From Pelodera strongyloides (Eukaryota; Nematoda; Chromadorea; Rhabditida; Rhabditidae): 64,000 nt of DNA. Where the stretch lies: positions 1 to 64,000 of the forward strand of contig JAANDG010000087.1 of assembly GCA_036852015.1 (NCBI GenBank). Direction: 5' to 3'. A model generated the notes under the pieces. The model worked only from the letters and a program-made list of their open reading frames with translations, was not told the DNA's origin and searched no databases. Made by a program: the position numbers and the translations under genes. Below are positions 1 to 11,769 of the stretch, one piece after another; within the stretch, counting starts at the first letter, position 1; the number at the start of each line of letters is the position of its first letter.

Positions 1-39
1 GTATTGTGGTTATTGTATTGGCAAAAATAGTAACAAACA

Positions 40-235
40 CAGATACACCACCACCAACACATAACAAAACAACACCCACACCACCACCACATACACACAA
101 ACACCCACACCACCCACACACCACACACACACAACACCCCTTTCTCCGCGGAAATTCAAGGTGTGCACCAAGCACGCCGCAGAATTGGAGCAAATACACG
201 TACACACACCATCACCATCATACATTATATTGGAC
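40..235. repeat. CA-rich low-complexity stretch
   Basis: Runs of CACA, CCAC and ACACC fill this stretch on the plus strand. Open frames across it encode only His/Pro/Thr or Val/Cys strings and are by-products of the base composition. Confidence 0.85.
146..190 (-). repeat. Dispersed 45-bp motif, copy 1 (inverted)
   Basis: The core CTTGGTGCACACCTTGAA on the minus strand, flanked by a TCCGCGGAGA-type block, recurs in the opposite orientation at 2149-2194 and 4793-4838. Copies 1 and 2 face each other 2 kb apart, as the ends of an inverted-repeat element would. Apart from the next entries, 241-2148 shows no gene that I can support. Confidence 0.6.
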
Positions 236-2148
236 ATATGTATACAAATAATGCAGGTATTTTTCCGTAGTATTTATCTTTCTTGGCCTCCCAAATCGAG
301 AATATTAAAGAAATTGGTTGTATTAGTGAACTAAAGAGGTGGTGTATGTAATGATAATACAAGAAATATTGGTCAGCTTTTCTTCATTCGAAGAGAGACT
401 TGTATTTAGTCGCTCACCAAACCAAATACATAACATACAACTTGTTATGCGAATGCAACCAAGATTGGAGTGTGTCCTTTTTTGCTTCAAGGGTCATGTA
501 CAATTTCAAACGCTATGCACTAATACCCCAATCAATGTTCTATTTTGAAACTGGGATGAACACAGACAAAAGGCAGGGTATCAATATACCGAAGTCTAGC
601 TAATTTCGTATTCTCGTAAACATTTATAGTTGTGAAATTTTGCAACTTACACTGGAATATACGGTTCGTGAATATTCATGCCCAATACTATGTGCGCCCT
701 GAGGGTGCTCTCTGGAACACAAAAAGGCAGCAAAAATAGCTGGTTCTCATGGTTGTTTCACTTATTGTCATACATATTTTGTAGATAACCAAACTTGAGC
801 GTCTGGAGTGTCAACGAGCATGTATTTTCATCAAAACAGCATTTAATCATGGGCAAATGACTGTTGCCTTCTCCGAATGCTTATTCTCCGACGTCTGACA
901 GCCATAGTACATAGACACATTCATTTCCTGTTCTACACCAATACACCGCAAAATACAGCACACAGAAAATATTATTTAGAATGTATTCTAGCACAATTTT
1001 GCTCTTGCTCAACTAGGAATCTTAAATTACAGCTCTGCACGAAAAACATCAGCACATGAGCATCAATACAGTATTTTAGAACCTATAACTACACATGTAG
1101 TAACTTAACTAGCATTAGTGTAAGATTGCGTATCCGTAAAATACACCAACCTTGCACCGTCGTCGTATGCGGGTTTTCGCTGTATTCATATTGGTGAATT
1201 CGCGGTGACTACACAAAATTTCGCAATGTTTGCAATTCTGAACACACAATTCATTTCCTTCAGCTCTTAATTTTCAATCAATCAATCAATAGATCAAGCG
1301 ACTTGATTTGAGGAAACTCATGAGGAAGTGTAATATCCCTTTGCTAATGAACGATCCGTTCGTTTTGAGGAGCAACTCTTCGCAGGTACTGCACCCTAAT
1401 AAACAAGTATGAGTGAATATGTCTTGGTTACGTTCCTTGACTGCACTATCTCGCAACAAAAGCTTAGGTATAAAAAGGACTATTACTAAAAGTACGACTT
1501 ATAACGCGTATATTTGTCACCATGATAATTACTGAAAGTGCGTTTGAGTTTTCAATTTTCTTAATATCTACAAATAGGATCAGCTATTTTAAAAGAACAG
1601 AGAAAAGAGCTCAAATGCTTTACATCATCCAGCCTTCTCCAAAAACAAGCTTTCATACATACAGAGTAAAACTCATTGTCTAGCCTTTGAGATATTGCTA
1701 GCATTTTAATGGGAATAATGGTGTTATTTCTTTTACAGTCTACTGCTGAAACATTATATGATATTTTAAAAAATATCGAAAATACTCTTTTGTAGCTCTT
1801 CGATCCCTATCCTTTTCAAGGCTAGTTGATTTATTTCAAATTACCTGGAAAACTGACGACAAACAATAACATATGCTGATATGGTTATTCTTCCATTATT
1901 TTATTTAGTCTGATAGTTGGCCTTGAAAGTAATAAGGTTGACTGTTTTTGGTATTATCGATGGATTTAGGGACATAACTCCTTTATTTTCCACTAGGATC
2001 GTAGAAAGATGACAGAGTACTATGCAAAATAATAGCAGGAAGATGCGATATATGATTATCTTTTTAACTTTGAAATAGGCACTTATTCTTCTCGTAGAGT
2101 ATCATAATATTTTACATATCTATATAGGCTAGTGTAACCGATGCTTCA

Positions 2149-2194
2149 ATTCTACGGCGTGCTTGGTGCACACCTTGAATTTCCGCGGAGAACA
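2149..2194 (+). repeat. Dispersed 45-bp motif, copy 2
   Basis: This is a near-exact inverted match to 146-190, with the same GTGCTTGGTGCACACC core. It sits directly before a TG-rich tandem repeat, mirroring copy 1, which sits directly after CA-rich DNA. Confidence 0.6.
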
Positions 2195-2212
2195 GTGTGT
2201 TGTGTGTGTATG

Positions 2213-2407
2213 TAACCAATTTTGTACGATCTTGGGTGTGCTTGAAACTATGTATCTATGTTTGTAACTACGTATGTATGTATGTACACAAGTTTGGGTG
2301 TGTTTGTAAGCAATTTTGTACGATCTTGGGTGTGCTTGAAACTACGTATCTATGTTTGTAACTACGTATGTATGTATGTACACAAGTTTGGGTGTGTTTG
2401 TAAGCAA
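2213..2407 (+). repeat. 94-bp tandem repeat, two copies
   Basis: The block beginning CAATTTTGTACGATCTTGGG at 2217 repeats at 2311 with almost no change, and a third partial start follows at 2405. Each unit contains a (GTAT)n-like run. The open frame across it is not convincing as a protein. From 2410 to 4790 I see no supportable gene. Confidence 0.85.
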
Positions 2408-4792
2408 TTATGTATTTGTTTCTTTTTTCATAAATACGTAACTTTTTCAGGATTTCGAGATATACAGTCTGTGTTTCATGCGAGTTCAGAGGATACTTTG
2501 AACATATAGACTTTTGAAAAGGTCTTAGATCGAAGAACAGGGTAATTATTCTCTATTAAAAAATACGGCATCTTTCTGCATTCTTACGTTCTACTGAGTT
2601 TTGCTCGGTATTCTGTGTAGGTATTCACATCGCTCAACCTGAGCACTATACTCGAGATGTACCCGAACCTGGATAAAAAAAGAACAACTAATGGAACGAT
2701 GTTCATTTTGAGATGTATAACGATTACTCAAAGGTGAAAAATGTGCGATATTCTGGACTGAAAACAAAATTACTCAAAAGTCTGGCACAAGAGAAGTGCA
2801 AGGCCTACGAAATTTTAGACTTTATGTTTACTACACTTTTTACTCGTCTTGTTTTTTTTTTTCTGTTTCCGCTTGTACGTGCCTCCGTCTCTCATATAGC
2901 ATTTTGAACGTTTCTTATGGCATAGAAAATTGTTCTCTTATTGTTTTTGCTCATTTATGTAATCTGATAATAGGATTTGAGCAACATCACAACGTAGACC
3001 TGTTGAGTGAGTAATGGTGGGTATCGAACTCATACTCAATAGACTAATATACACGGGTTAAATTGGATTCAACATTTTCAGTACCAAATTTGACAGAAGC
3101 AACAGAATTCACGCTGGTATGTCTCTTTTTTAGATATATTATCACAGTAAACTTCTTCACGGTAATTACTGATACTCGAATATCTCCGTAATAAATGCGA
3201 ATGGTGCCCTGGGTATGCTGGGTATGCTGGTGCAGCAGGTTAAAAATGCATATATTAGTGTTAACGGGTTTGCCCAAACAAGTGCCAGTACCTGCACGTT
3301 TTCTGGAGTATGAGGTCGTCCTCTTGCGCATAAGATTTGTACACTTCGAGAACTAGTAAAATGGGTGCTGATATTACGAAATTACTACATTTCTATCAAA
3401 ACACCAGCTGATTTGTATTCTTATTGATGTTGTTAGGCATTTATTAGTCTGTTCCGTTCGTTGAACATTCCTCATTTATGTTGTTTGTGTACCGGACTTA
3501 CGAATGGCTATCAAAGATGTGAAACAGCTGCTAAACTGTTAAGGAGAAGCGTCTCCGTTTGTGTTTGAGTTTGTGGTTTGTGGCTAAACAGAGGGAAAAA
3601 GGAGAGGTTTGTGGCTAAACAGAGGGAAAACGTAAGTTAGTGTTTGTAATGAAAAGTAGACAACTTTTTTCAAAAGGTCTACTATAAGTAAACTGCTTAA
3701 CAAAATTTAGGGGACTGCGTAAGCGATACATCTTGTTTTGTTTTTCGTTCTCTGAATAAGTTATGCGCTGTTGTAAACATCAGTTCACTGATTTTACAAA
3801 GGTGTTACTGTCAATTGAGTTGCTAGCTTCTTTGTTTATGTGCGTTCTTTTAAAGAGCTGTAGCCTCTTTAGAGTCTACATCTTTGATAGCCAGGTGGAA
3901 AACTTGTTAATCTACGGGTTTCTTCTTCTTTTTTTTAATTTACAAGAAGCTGTGATGAATAAGAAAGGCTAAAAGGAGGAGGCCCACGAGAATGAAGAAT
4001 GATTTCCTTTTATCGAAAAGATGATGGTATTAAATTCCGAAAGACATGCTTTGCAAGGCAAAAGCTTTTAATTGGAAGGAGTAAATCAATATAAAACTAT
4101 GAATTCTATCAAAGTTTTGGATAGTAGTAAATAGTTGATTTCCATAGGGGGCATGCAAAATGACTTGTAAATTTGCATGTTTAGCTTTGAAATCCACCTT
4201 GCATACGATAGAATATTTTATTTGAGTTCGAGTTCGGGCATTATTCTCATTTTGTGCCATCTTATTATATTGAGAAGAGTTTGACGTTTTGGATGCTCGC
4301 AACACAGTTCCGACTAGGGTTTTGAAAAAAATAGTGGAATTTCAGTTTTGAGCTAGCGGCCTTGATTGCTTTTCGTAATATACTTTGTTATAAATGTGCC
4401 CATTTGTGATCAGTGCTTTATGAACCTTGAAAGAATTTTATAGGCGTCGCAGGCAGCGATGACGGCTAGTTCACTATATCCAATTGATCATAGCTGATTA
4501 TTGAATTGCTGCATCTAGGCATGCAATTGAATGGGGCTTCGGTTCTGTTGATTGTGAAATGATTATGTCACCATAGCAACAGATGGAGCGGACCATGTAC
4601 CGAAATTTTATATGCAGGTTTCTGCGTCAGTCCTAGAGTGAACTGTGTAGGAATCGTAGAAAGAAATAGAATACGTCTAGATGGAAGATGTGTCGTATAA
4701 ATAACATTATGTTTAAATTCGCAAAGTGTACTGTTTTTTCTCGCCGAGGATCATAATACATATCTGTTTAGGTTAGTATGGGCTATTTGCTC

Positions 4793-4838
4793 CAATTCTG
4801 TGGCGTGCTTGGTGCACACCTTGAATTTCCACGGAGAA
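4793..4838 (+). repeat. Dispersed 45-bp motif, copy 3
   Basis: Same orientation as the copy at 2149-2194 and likewise followed by TG-rich sequence. It differs at a few positions, for example CCACGGAGA instead of CCGCGGAGA. Confidence 0.55.
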
Positions 4839-4929
4839 CAATGTGTGTGAGTATGGGTATATGTAGGTTTGTATTATGTAAGTAAGAAAGTAAGTACATG
4901 AATGTATATACGTAATTAAATTTAAATTT

Positions 4930-5165
4930 GTTTTACGCTTCAAGTGCGTGCACCTTTATTAAAGGAAGGGTGAAAAAAAAACAGATTCAATGCTTGCTTA
5001 TGACATGTTCCGCAGAGGTCCTGAGCAGTAGGCGACGAGTTTCAGATGACAAATTGCTCGACTTCTTCGGGCTAGGGCCTGGAGGGATCGCCCATGATTC
5101 CCTCGCCTGGTGGTGGTCTCAAAGGTGTCACGGGTCGGAATCGAACTCTGGTCGATTGCGTTAGA
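4930..5165 (-). mobile_element. tRNA-derived SINE-like repeat, family A, copy 1
   Basis: The minus strand carries a pol III B-box-like motif (GAGTTCGATTCCG) near 5145. About 235 bp is closely related to 34585-34820, and the last 100 bp to 56572-56672. Shared landmarks are GACATGTTCCGCAGAGGTCC and the GGAGGGATCGC/CATGATTCCCTC block. The dispersed copies and B box suggest a SINE; an A box is not clear. Confidence 0.55.
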
Positions 5166-5924
5166 GATGTATGATGTACGTATTGTAAGAAAGTATATTT
5201 GATACGTCGGTTGTGTTTCATTGAAAAAATCACTCTAAAAGCGCTGAGTGCGATGAGCAACGACGAATGCGCACGTACTTTATAAAATTTACGCAACATT
5301 GTTACCCTGTTCTTTAAGTGACAAATCCTAGAACCCTACCATGTATGAAATCGGGCTGCTACTGTTTCAGCGCTCAAAATGGATCATCGGTACTGTCAAG
5401 TAAATTTTGGAAGATCAATGTAAGCCATTTTCGAAGTGAATATTTTAATGTGGTTTGTCATTAAGGCAACAAAAGTTGATAAAGATACCAAACTCAAAAA
5501 ATGATTTTCCATACATCATCTTCCCATTTGATGGCAAACATGGTTGATTTAAAGGGTATGTCAGGGGATTCTGCGCAGAAGACATCCCCTGGCGCAGACT
5601 AAGTAAACCTCAATAGCCACACAGTATACCCATAAAAATGCCGGCAGATTAAAATTTTCAAATTTCGACATAAACGTGAGCAAAACTTCATTTGGATCAC
5701 CGAATAGGGACGCTTGTTCAAACCCCGTCGCTTCATGAAATTCAACAATTTAAGCAAAAAAAAACCGAAATATTTGGTTTTTTTTTTTTTGTTTTTGTTC
5801 ACACATGATCTTATTATATAAAGGAGAAGAGTTTACTTGGTCTTTTGTTTGTATGCACGCAACGAAATCATTTTATAAAGAAAATTTTCTATTCACAATC
5901 GAATGGGACCATACAAAATCTTTG

Positions 5925-6008
5925 CCGCTGGCAGTATTCGAACCAACAGCAGCACCCAATATCGGAGCTTCACAGTCCAACGCTCTACCTGCTGAGCTAT
6001 GCTAGCTT
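5925..6008 (-). mobile_element. tRNA-like sequence (pseudo-tRNA or SINE head)
   Basis: Read on the minus strand, it has an A-box-like TAGCTCAGCAGGTAGAGC and a B-box-like TTGGTTCGAATAC. A relative lies at 58148-58232. The acceptor and T stems do not pair cleanly and the middle is too long for a standard tRNA. I therefore call it a tRNA-derived repeat and not a functional tRNA. Confidence 0.5.
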
Positions 6009-6195
6009 ATGACAAGGATAATCCTCTACCCTACATACAGCACCTTCAATAGCAAATTTGCATGGTGGCATTAGTCGAGTGGTGATCCAAACTGATTATT
6101 ATACGTTTTTACAATCAGAGATGTGTGAATTGTGTGGGAGGAGAAAGAGACGAGAGTTAACTTTTTAAATTGTAGCAATCCTTTTTTTAAATAGG

Positions 6196-6262
6196 GAAAC
6201 AATCGGCCGAAGGCCGATTCCTCCAGTCGGAGAAGAGCCCGTAGGGCTCTTCGAACGGCTGG
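6196..6262. other. Two adjacent hairpins
   Basis: ATCGGCCGAAGGCCGAT and GAAGAGCCCGTAGGGCTCTTC are two nearly perfect stem-loops about 20 bp apart, at the edge of the GC-rich minisatellite. They could be an element end or a secondary-structure hotspot. Nothing links them to a terminator of a visible gene. Confidence 0.6.
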
Positions 6263-6279
6263 TTTTTAATATTTGAATT

Positions 6280-6790
6280 GGTACACCGCCAGAGATATGC
6301 GCGCCAAAAGACGAAAAGCAGAGGAGAGTGTTGAGAGTGGAAGATAGCATAGACAACGCGGCGACATTAGAGCATTGGAGACATGAAAATAGTGTACGGC
6401 GGGTGAGAGTGCAGAGAGAGGAAATAGCATACGTTGTGCGGCGACGTAGACCAAAGAACACACAGAAATAGTACGCCGCAGGCTTGACACCCGAGAAAAC
6501 AGAGTCTAGGAAAAAGCACGCGTCGCGTGAGAGGCCAGAGAGGGGAGATAGCACGCGTCGCGTGAGAGCCCAGAGAAAGGAGATAGCACGCGTCGCGTGA
6601 GAGGCCAGAGAAACGAGATGGTGCGCGCGGTGCGCTGTGAAATAGCGCGCGTCGGGTGAGAGGGCAGAGAAACGAGACAGTGCGCGCAGTGCGGCGCGAG
6701 ATAGTGCGCGTCGGGTGAGAGGACAGAGAAACGAGACAGTGCGCGCCGGGTGAGAGGCCAGAGAAGACAGTCGAGACCACTCTCGAACTT
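6280..6790. repeat. GC-rich degenerate minisatellite
   Basis: Units of roughly 35-40 bp combine GTGAGAGGCCAGAGAAACGA with a GCGCGCGTCG-type segment and repeat many times with drift. Three overlapping minus-strand frames stay open (the longest is 250 codons, 6165-6917). Open frames in all three phases indicate lack of stops in the repeat unit, not coding. Confidence 0.8.
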
Positions 6791-6825
6791 GAGTACCAAC
6801 TTGACCGTATACGGTAAGTAATAAA

Positions 6826-7132
6826 AAAGTAAGACTTGCCGACCAACTTGACAACCAACTTGCCAACCAACTTGACATCCAACTTGCCAACCAACTTGAC
6901 ACTTGACAATCAACCATATACGGTAATTAAGTTGAACAAACAAACATGGTAATTAAAAAAAAATGTAATTAATCAAAAAAGTAATTAAGTTGAACAAACA
7001 AACATGGTAATTAATAAACTAATTAATCAAAAAAGCAATTAGGTTGTACAAACATGGTAATTAAGCTTAAACCTAATTGCCCATTAATCACCTTAATTGC
7101 CAACTTAATTGCAAAACTTAATTACATGTAAT
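6826..7132. repeat. Short AT-rich tandem arrays
   Basis: 6826-6905 repeats a 12-mer like CAACTTGCCAAC. Then 6915-7132 repeats ACATGGTAATTAA and TAATCAAAAAAGTAATTA blocks. No gene signal is visible. Confidence 0.8.
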
Positions 7133-7188
7133 TAATCAGTGGGAGTTTTTCCTGGATATAGTAGTGTCGTAAGAAGGCAGACGCTAGA

Positions 7189-7545
7189 ATGCTTAGAAAA
7201 ATATTGGCTGGCAAATGTGGCCCCCACTTACGTTCATTGTACAAATTCAGACATTCTACTCTGTCCTCTCGACGTGGTCGTGTCAAAATATGTATCCCTA
7301 GAGTAACTAAAAACGTTCGTAGACATTCCTTTTTGCATAGAACTTCCCTTATGACTGAGAAAAATGCTGCTTTATTCCTGTAAATTTTTTGAAACAAATG
7401 TCACTTATTTTAGTTTTTGTAGTGCATTTTCATCTGTTTTTTATTTTTATTGTTATCCATTTATTCGCTGTTAGTGGCCTTATATTGTCAAAACTTGCGC
7501 GATACTTTGTTGTCGTAATAAATGTTATGTTATGTTATGTTAATT
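7189..7545 (+). mobile_element. 3' remnant of a LINE-like retrotransposon
   Basis: A short plus-strand frame (7189-7383) contains FRHSTLSSRRGRVKI...IPRV, resembling the Arg-rich C-terminal tail of non-LTR retrotransposon ORF2 proteins. It is followed by about 120 bp of non-coding sequence and a TATGT tandem tail (TGTTATGTTATGTTATGTT) at about 7524-7542, as several LINE clades have. There is no reverse transcriptase domain, so this would be a 5'-truncated copy. The call rests on tail resemblance plus the microsatellite end. Confidence 0.35.
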
Positions 7546-7635
7546 GCATTGATGTTACATGCAAATTTGGGGTCATTATGTGCCGTCGCCTGCTTCCGCA
7601 CACCGAGTGCAGTACCGCTTTCAATATAAAAAAAC

Positions 7636-10089
7636 TCATATTTCATGCTGTATAAAAATGCTTACTTCGATCCCATGACTCCCATAGTCCTCTGAATCAC
7701 CATTGATCACGTTGTAAACGGGCTGTAAAGACAAAACACTATACGCTCCTGGGTTATTTGTTGAAATGAAAATGTATGATGATTACATGAGGTAAATCCG
7801 TAAATTCTTGATTTACGTCATTATATCGAGCGCGCGATTATCTACTGAACCAACGTTATGAAAATAAACACATTGAAGGACAGTCCCATACCTTTGTAAT
7901 CCTATTATAGTAAAAACCAAACTGTATCCTACAAGCAATGCAATGCGCACTGTAAAATATTCTGAAACTAGTCACCGTGAGATCGTGCCTCCTCGCCTCG
8001 TCAATGATGGCCTTCACAGTCTCGGCGTCATTATTGAGCAGGTTCTTCTCGAAGATAATTCCAGTCCCATTCCAACCCACATGGGCAATGTGGCTGAAAT
8101 CAGTTGTTCAATTGTAGAGTGGCTTTTTAGAAAACGGCCCAAAAAAACCCAAAAAAAAAAACGGCCAATTAGCAAAGTTACCCAATCTCGTCTGACATAC
8201 ACTAACGACCTGTCATTGTCATTGGTAATAATATAGGTAACGTAACTGGTAGTATTAGGGATCGGGTCTAGATTCCGCTAGGTAAGTCGTACGGTACAAT
8301 ACTATGCTAATCGAGAACAATAAACGAACAAATATAAATGCGTAAAACGGAAATGAGTTAGAAGGGCTCACGTGAAATTCCTCGGTAAACTTATCGATTC
8401 CACACTATTTCCAATCGATGAGTTCTTCTTCAAAACTCCATGTTTCTTCTCAACTCTTTTGTGGGGCAATTCGATGGAGTGACGACGCTGACCTGTTGAA
8501 TGTTGAATATTCTACTTTATTTAAATCCGTCGAAAACAAGGACTTCGATTTGTCTTGTTCGAATCTTATTTCACAGTTTCGTTTAGGAACCAACACCACA
8601 AATACATAAGTACATGTATTTACCGTAGCCGATTACGCAACTGAACAAATTTGCCTGGTAATTAAATTTTTTTTTAGCTATTTAGCAGTTGTATTATTTT
8701 TGGACCGTATGCAAACGGTTACTGCGGAATACCGGCCGGTTTTTGAAACGCATCTCAACTAGTTTTTATTGCAATTTTTGCTCATTTGCACATGCTGCAT
8801 AAGATCATAAGAAAGCAGGTGTAGGGTACGCAATGCGTTTCAAAAATCGGCCCGTATTTCGCTTTAAACTAAAAAGAGACTAACCTTGTTGGTGCAACAT
8901 TGGTCGTGGCTCAAAGGTGACGGTCTTTTCCTTCCTATTTTCGTGACTACTCTTCCGCTGAGAAGGGGCGCTATTCGTTTTCTTCGAGTTATTCTTGTCC
9001 TCTGATTGCTTCCGTTGAGGATTCGGAGGCGGTTGCGGAGGCTTGAAGGGCGGAGGAGACGCATGCAAAATCCTAAAGGTATGTGGTTTTGATTAAGTTG
9101 GAGTACTAATTCATTCCTCCTTTTGCTATGGGCAATTTACATTTTCATTTTACAAACATAGCAGGGCAATTTCAAAATGGCAAGACTTATAGGTACAGGA
9201 AAGGGCATCTGGTTATGCCCAGCTTATAACGAACCAACAGGAATCGCATGTATTGTGTGTATGTATAGAATTAATGAGTACCTATCAATTAAGTCGACCA
9301 ATGGATAGATTCCAAAATAGTCGGCTTCATGTTGTACTCTCCGTAGGAAGAACTCGTCGGTTGGGAGTGGAATTTCTAAAATTCTAAAATTTGGACATTT
9401 CTGGATCTTTTTCAAATCTTGTGGTCTTATCCTCTTCTCTTCATAATTCAAAATACAAAAACAACGCGAAATATCGGCCGGTTTTTGAAACACATCGAGT
9501 ATACCAGCATTCTTATGCAGCGCATGCAGGGTAAGTGAACACAAATTAGAATAAAAAATCGAGCTAAATTCGAGCAAATTAGCATTCAGTTGTCCACGAT
9601 GCGTATCAAAAACCGGCCAGCATTTCGCTTTCATGTTGTTATATTGTAAGCCTGCTTACTAGATCCATCTCGCAGAAAGTTGAGTAATATTGGAAACACT
9701 GTCGCATCTCGGTCGATGAATATGTGGCCTTCCTAAAAACAATATTAAAGACAATTTGAAAGAGGGAAGGCACTCCAAACAAAAGTTTTATTTTTGCAGA
9801 CTATTGAAATTTTCATAGAATTTTCAAATGCAGCACCTACAGAGTGCAGCGTGAGAAATTGAGATTCTGTTTTATACCATTATTCAGAACTCGGAAGCGT
9901 CATACATTTTTTTTCACACAGGCGTAATCTATACCTTATTTAGATTTCTCCTCCAGTCGCCAGCGAATAATTTATCAAAAAATGTCCCAGAAACTCGGGT
10001 CAGAGTTGATATTCTCGTTTTGAATAAAACTCCTTCGATGTCGAGAGTGACTAGAGCCGAACCCCGATCCATCATAATCGGGGGAAAAG
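7636..10089 (-). CDS. BTB/T1 (KCTD-type) domain plus CRIB motif protein, seven exons
   Basis: The minus-strand model has exons 10075-9935, 9732-9660, 9375-9282, 9072-8885, 8492-8372, 8093-7976 and 7722-7666, all with GT/AG borders and matching phases. The last either reads through to a TGA at 7636 (273 aa) or splices onward. Residues 1-100 form a KCTD-like BTB/T1 fold: IEGVLFKTRISTL, then IFIDRDATVFPILLNFLRDG, then LPTDEFF and HEADYFGIYPLVDLID. A Pro/Lys/Ser-rich linker (SPPPFKPPQPPP) follows. Next comes ISLPRNFTHIAHVGW, an exact fit to the CRIB consensus I-S-x-P-x(2-4)-F-x-H-x2-H-V-G, which binds GTP-loaded Cdc42/Rac in WASP and PAK. T1 domains usually tetramerise or recruit cullin-3. The start uses the first of two tandem ATGs, 14 bases after a CTTCAG acceptor at 10090-10095. 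A role in Cdc42/Rac-linked signalling is inferred; the 3' end is uncertain. Confidence 0.72.
8725..8868. mobile_element. GGCCGG-TIR MITE, copy
   Basis: Inverted ends read ATACCGGCCGGTTTTTGAAA and, at the right, AATGCGTTTCAAAAATCGG..TATTTCGCTTTAAA. It lies in intron 4 of the BTB-CRIB gene. Internal ATGCAAATGAGCA-like octamer blocks are shared with the other copies. Confidence 0.75.
9464..9630. mobile_element. GGCCGG-TIR MITE, copy
   Basis: Sits in intron 2 of the BTB-CRIB gene. The left end is GCGAAATATCGGCCGGTTTT; the right end is AACCGGCCAGCATTTCGCTT. It keeps the minus frame open from 9634, so a naive frame runs through the element into exon 3. Confidence 0.75.
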
Positions 10090-10109
10090 CTGAAGTTATT
10101 CTTTCTTTT

Positions 10110-10200
10110 GTGATGATAGAGAGAGAGAAAGAGAGAAAGAGAGAGAGAGAGAAAGAAAGAGAGAGAAAGAGAGATAGAGAGAGAGAGAGAGAGAACGAGG
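10110..10200. repeat. (GA)n microsatellite
   Basis: GAGAGA/GAAAGAGA run just upstream of the BTB-CRIB start. A second GA run lies at 11166-11216. Between 10210 and 10670 no gene signal is convincing. Confidence 0.9.
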
Positions 10201-10670
10201 AGACATGTAGCTAGAAATATGAGAGAATTGAGAGATGAGGAATAGAGATAGAGGGTAGGAGAGAGTCGCCTAACAATAAGGAACGTTTAGAAAAAAATAA
10301 CAACCTAGAATGAAAAAAGCTGGTAAATTCACCGATCGACTCACATAAAAATGAAAACATAAAAATGAATTGACTATGACCCTTCATAAAAAAACTAATT
10401 GTTAGTTTAGTCAGTTTAGTGAAAGTTGCCAGTCGAAACGAACGGAGCGCATATGCAAAGCTTTTGATCAATTTGCCGTAACATGCGTGAAACTTTTTTG
10501 TTCTCCCAAAAAGGGAACATGATCAGAGAATGACACAAAGAAATGAACGGAACGCATAGTTTACCATGTGATGTTATTGTACACGTATACTATCGTACAA
10601 ATATGACAGTTGTAAATTGTATGATATGGTATTTGTGTGAGTGAATGAGGCGCGCATATTGACGTACACC

Positions 10671-10907
10671 GTTTTCGAAACACCCATTCACAACGATCAA
10701 ATTGGTTACTTTATGTTAAATTTCTTTGAAATAAGCGAAATAAGTTTGAAACGCGTCGTGTACAACTGAATTCTTATGTATTTATGCTAATTTACTCGAA
10801 ACTCGATTTCTTATTCAAATTTATGGTTATTTGCATAAACTGCATAAGAATGCTGGTGTACGTGCAGTCGATGCGTTTCAAAAACCGGCCGGTATTTCGC
10901 TTTAACG
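10671..10907. mobile_element. GGCCGG-TIR MITE, diverged copy
   Basis: The right end CGATGCGTTTCAAAAACCGG plus CCGGTATTTCGCTTTAA is clear. The left end (CGTTTTCGAAACACCC) is degenerate. Internal TTATGCTAA and GCATAAACTGCATAAGAATGC blocks match the family. Confidence 0.65.
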
Positions 10908-11488
10908 GATTTGAATTATGCCCGATGAAGATAACCCCGAATAAAAACCGCTTTTATGACTGATAAAATATTCAGAAGTATACGGGGAGTATAACAGTTC
11001 ATCAGCACTATCAGTTTTTTTGCAAAGTTTTGGTTTGTGCAATAATTTCAAACAAAACAAACAGTGCAGTAGGAACCAGGTCCTCGCATCAGAATCTATG
11101 TATAAGAGACATTAGAAGGTGACTAACCGTTAAAAGGTCCTTATTGGGCCAACAGTTGTGGGTGGAAGAAAGAGAGAGAGAAGAGAGAAAGAGAGAGAGA
11201 GGAAAAGAGAAGAAAGACTTCCGATATTGAATTGTGTTGATTCGGTAAATACAATTTCTCACATTTGTGCTTGCCATTCACCTTTTCGGTGGTGTTTAAT
11301 TCGCGCAATTGAACATACGCAAAGGCAAACATAGGCGCGCACCTTAGACCCCAAAGGTGCAACCTCAAGAGCGTAATCGGGGTACAATACACATTGTTGA
11401 GCAAGAAATGGCCACTAGCGCCAATTGGGTGCCAAATGGGCGCCGCAAGGGTGCACAGTAACTATGTCTTTGAAAATTAATAACCCTT

Positions 11489-11769
11489 ACTATGTTCTTC
11501 ATTTGCAGTTTAGTATAAATCATAAAACCCAAACCCATGTTTCCTCCCAGACTAGCCGGAAAAGCGGGATTTCGTCTTTATTGCGAGCACTAATCAGGAG
11601 CCTTGCCGCTAACACAAGGCCTTGCCCAATGTTTAGTTGCCGGACATGATTGGCTAATCTGTCAGAAAACATGCGACTTTTCTTATTGCGTGGGATTGGG
11701 TGCTAGCCTGCCAGGAAACGCGGGATTTATTTTTGTTTCGCGGGAAACGTGCAGTAGAAGAACAGAGTA
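11489..11769. mobile_element. TGTTCTTC-TIR element, copy 1
   Basis: About 275 bp bounded by TACTATGTTCTTC and GAAGAACAGAGTA. Related copies lie at 19105-19376 and 51572-51840. Shared internal landmarks are TTTCCTCCCA, CCTTGCCGCTAACAC and TTTATTTTTGTTTCGCGGGA. No protein is encoded. Hallmarks fit a MITE; a solo LTR (TG...CA) is an alternative. Confidence 0.65.

Noticed and set aside
5925..6008. Functional tRNA gene
   Set aside because: A and B boxes are present, but acceptor and T stems do not pair and the anticodon arm is abnormal; kept as a tRNA-derived repeat.
6165..6943. Three long overlapping minus-strand frames (up to 250 codons)
   Set aside because: All three phases of a GC-rich minisatellite are open and the peptides are low-complexity; no splice or domain support.
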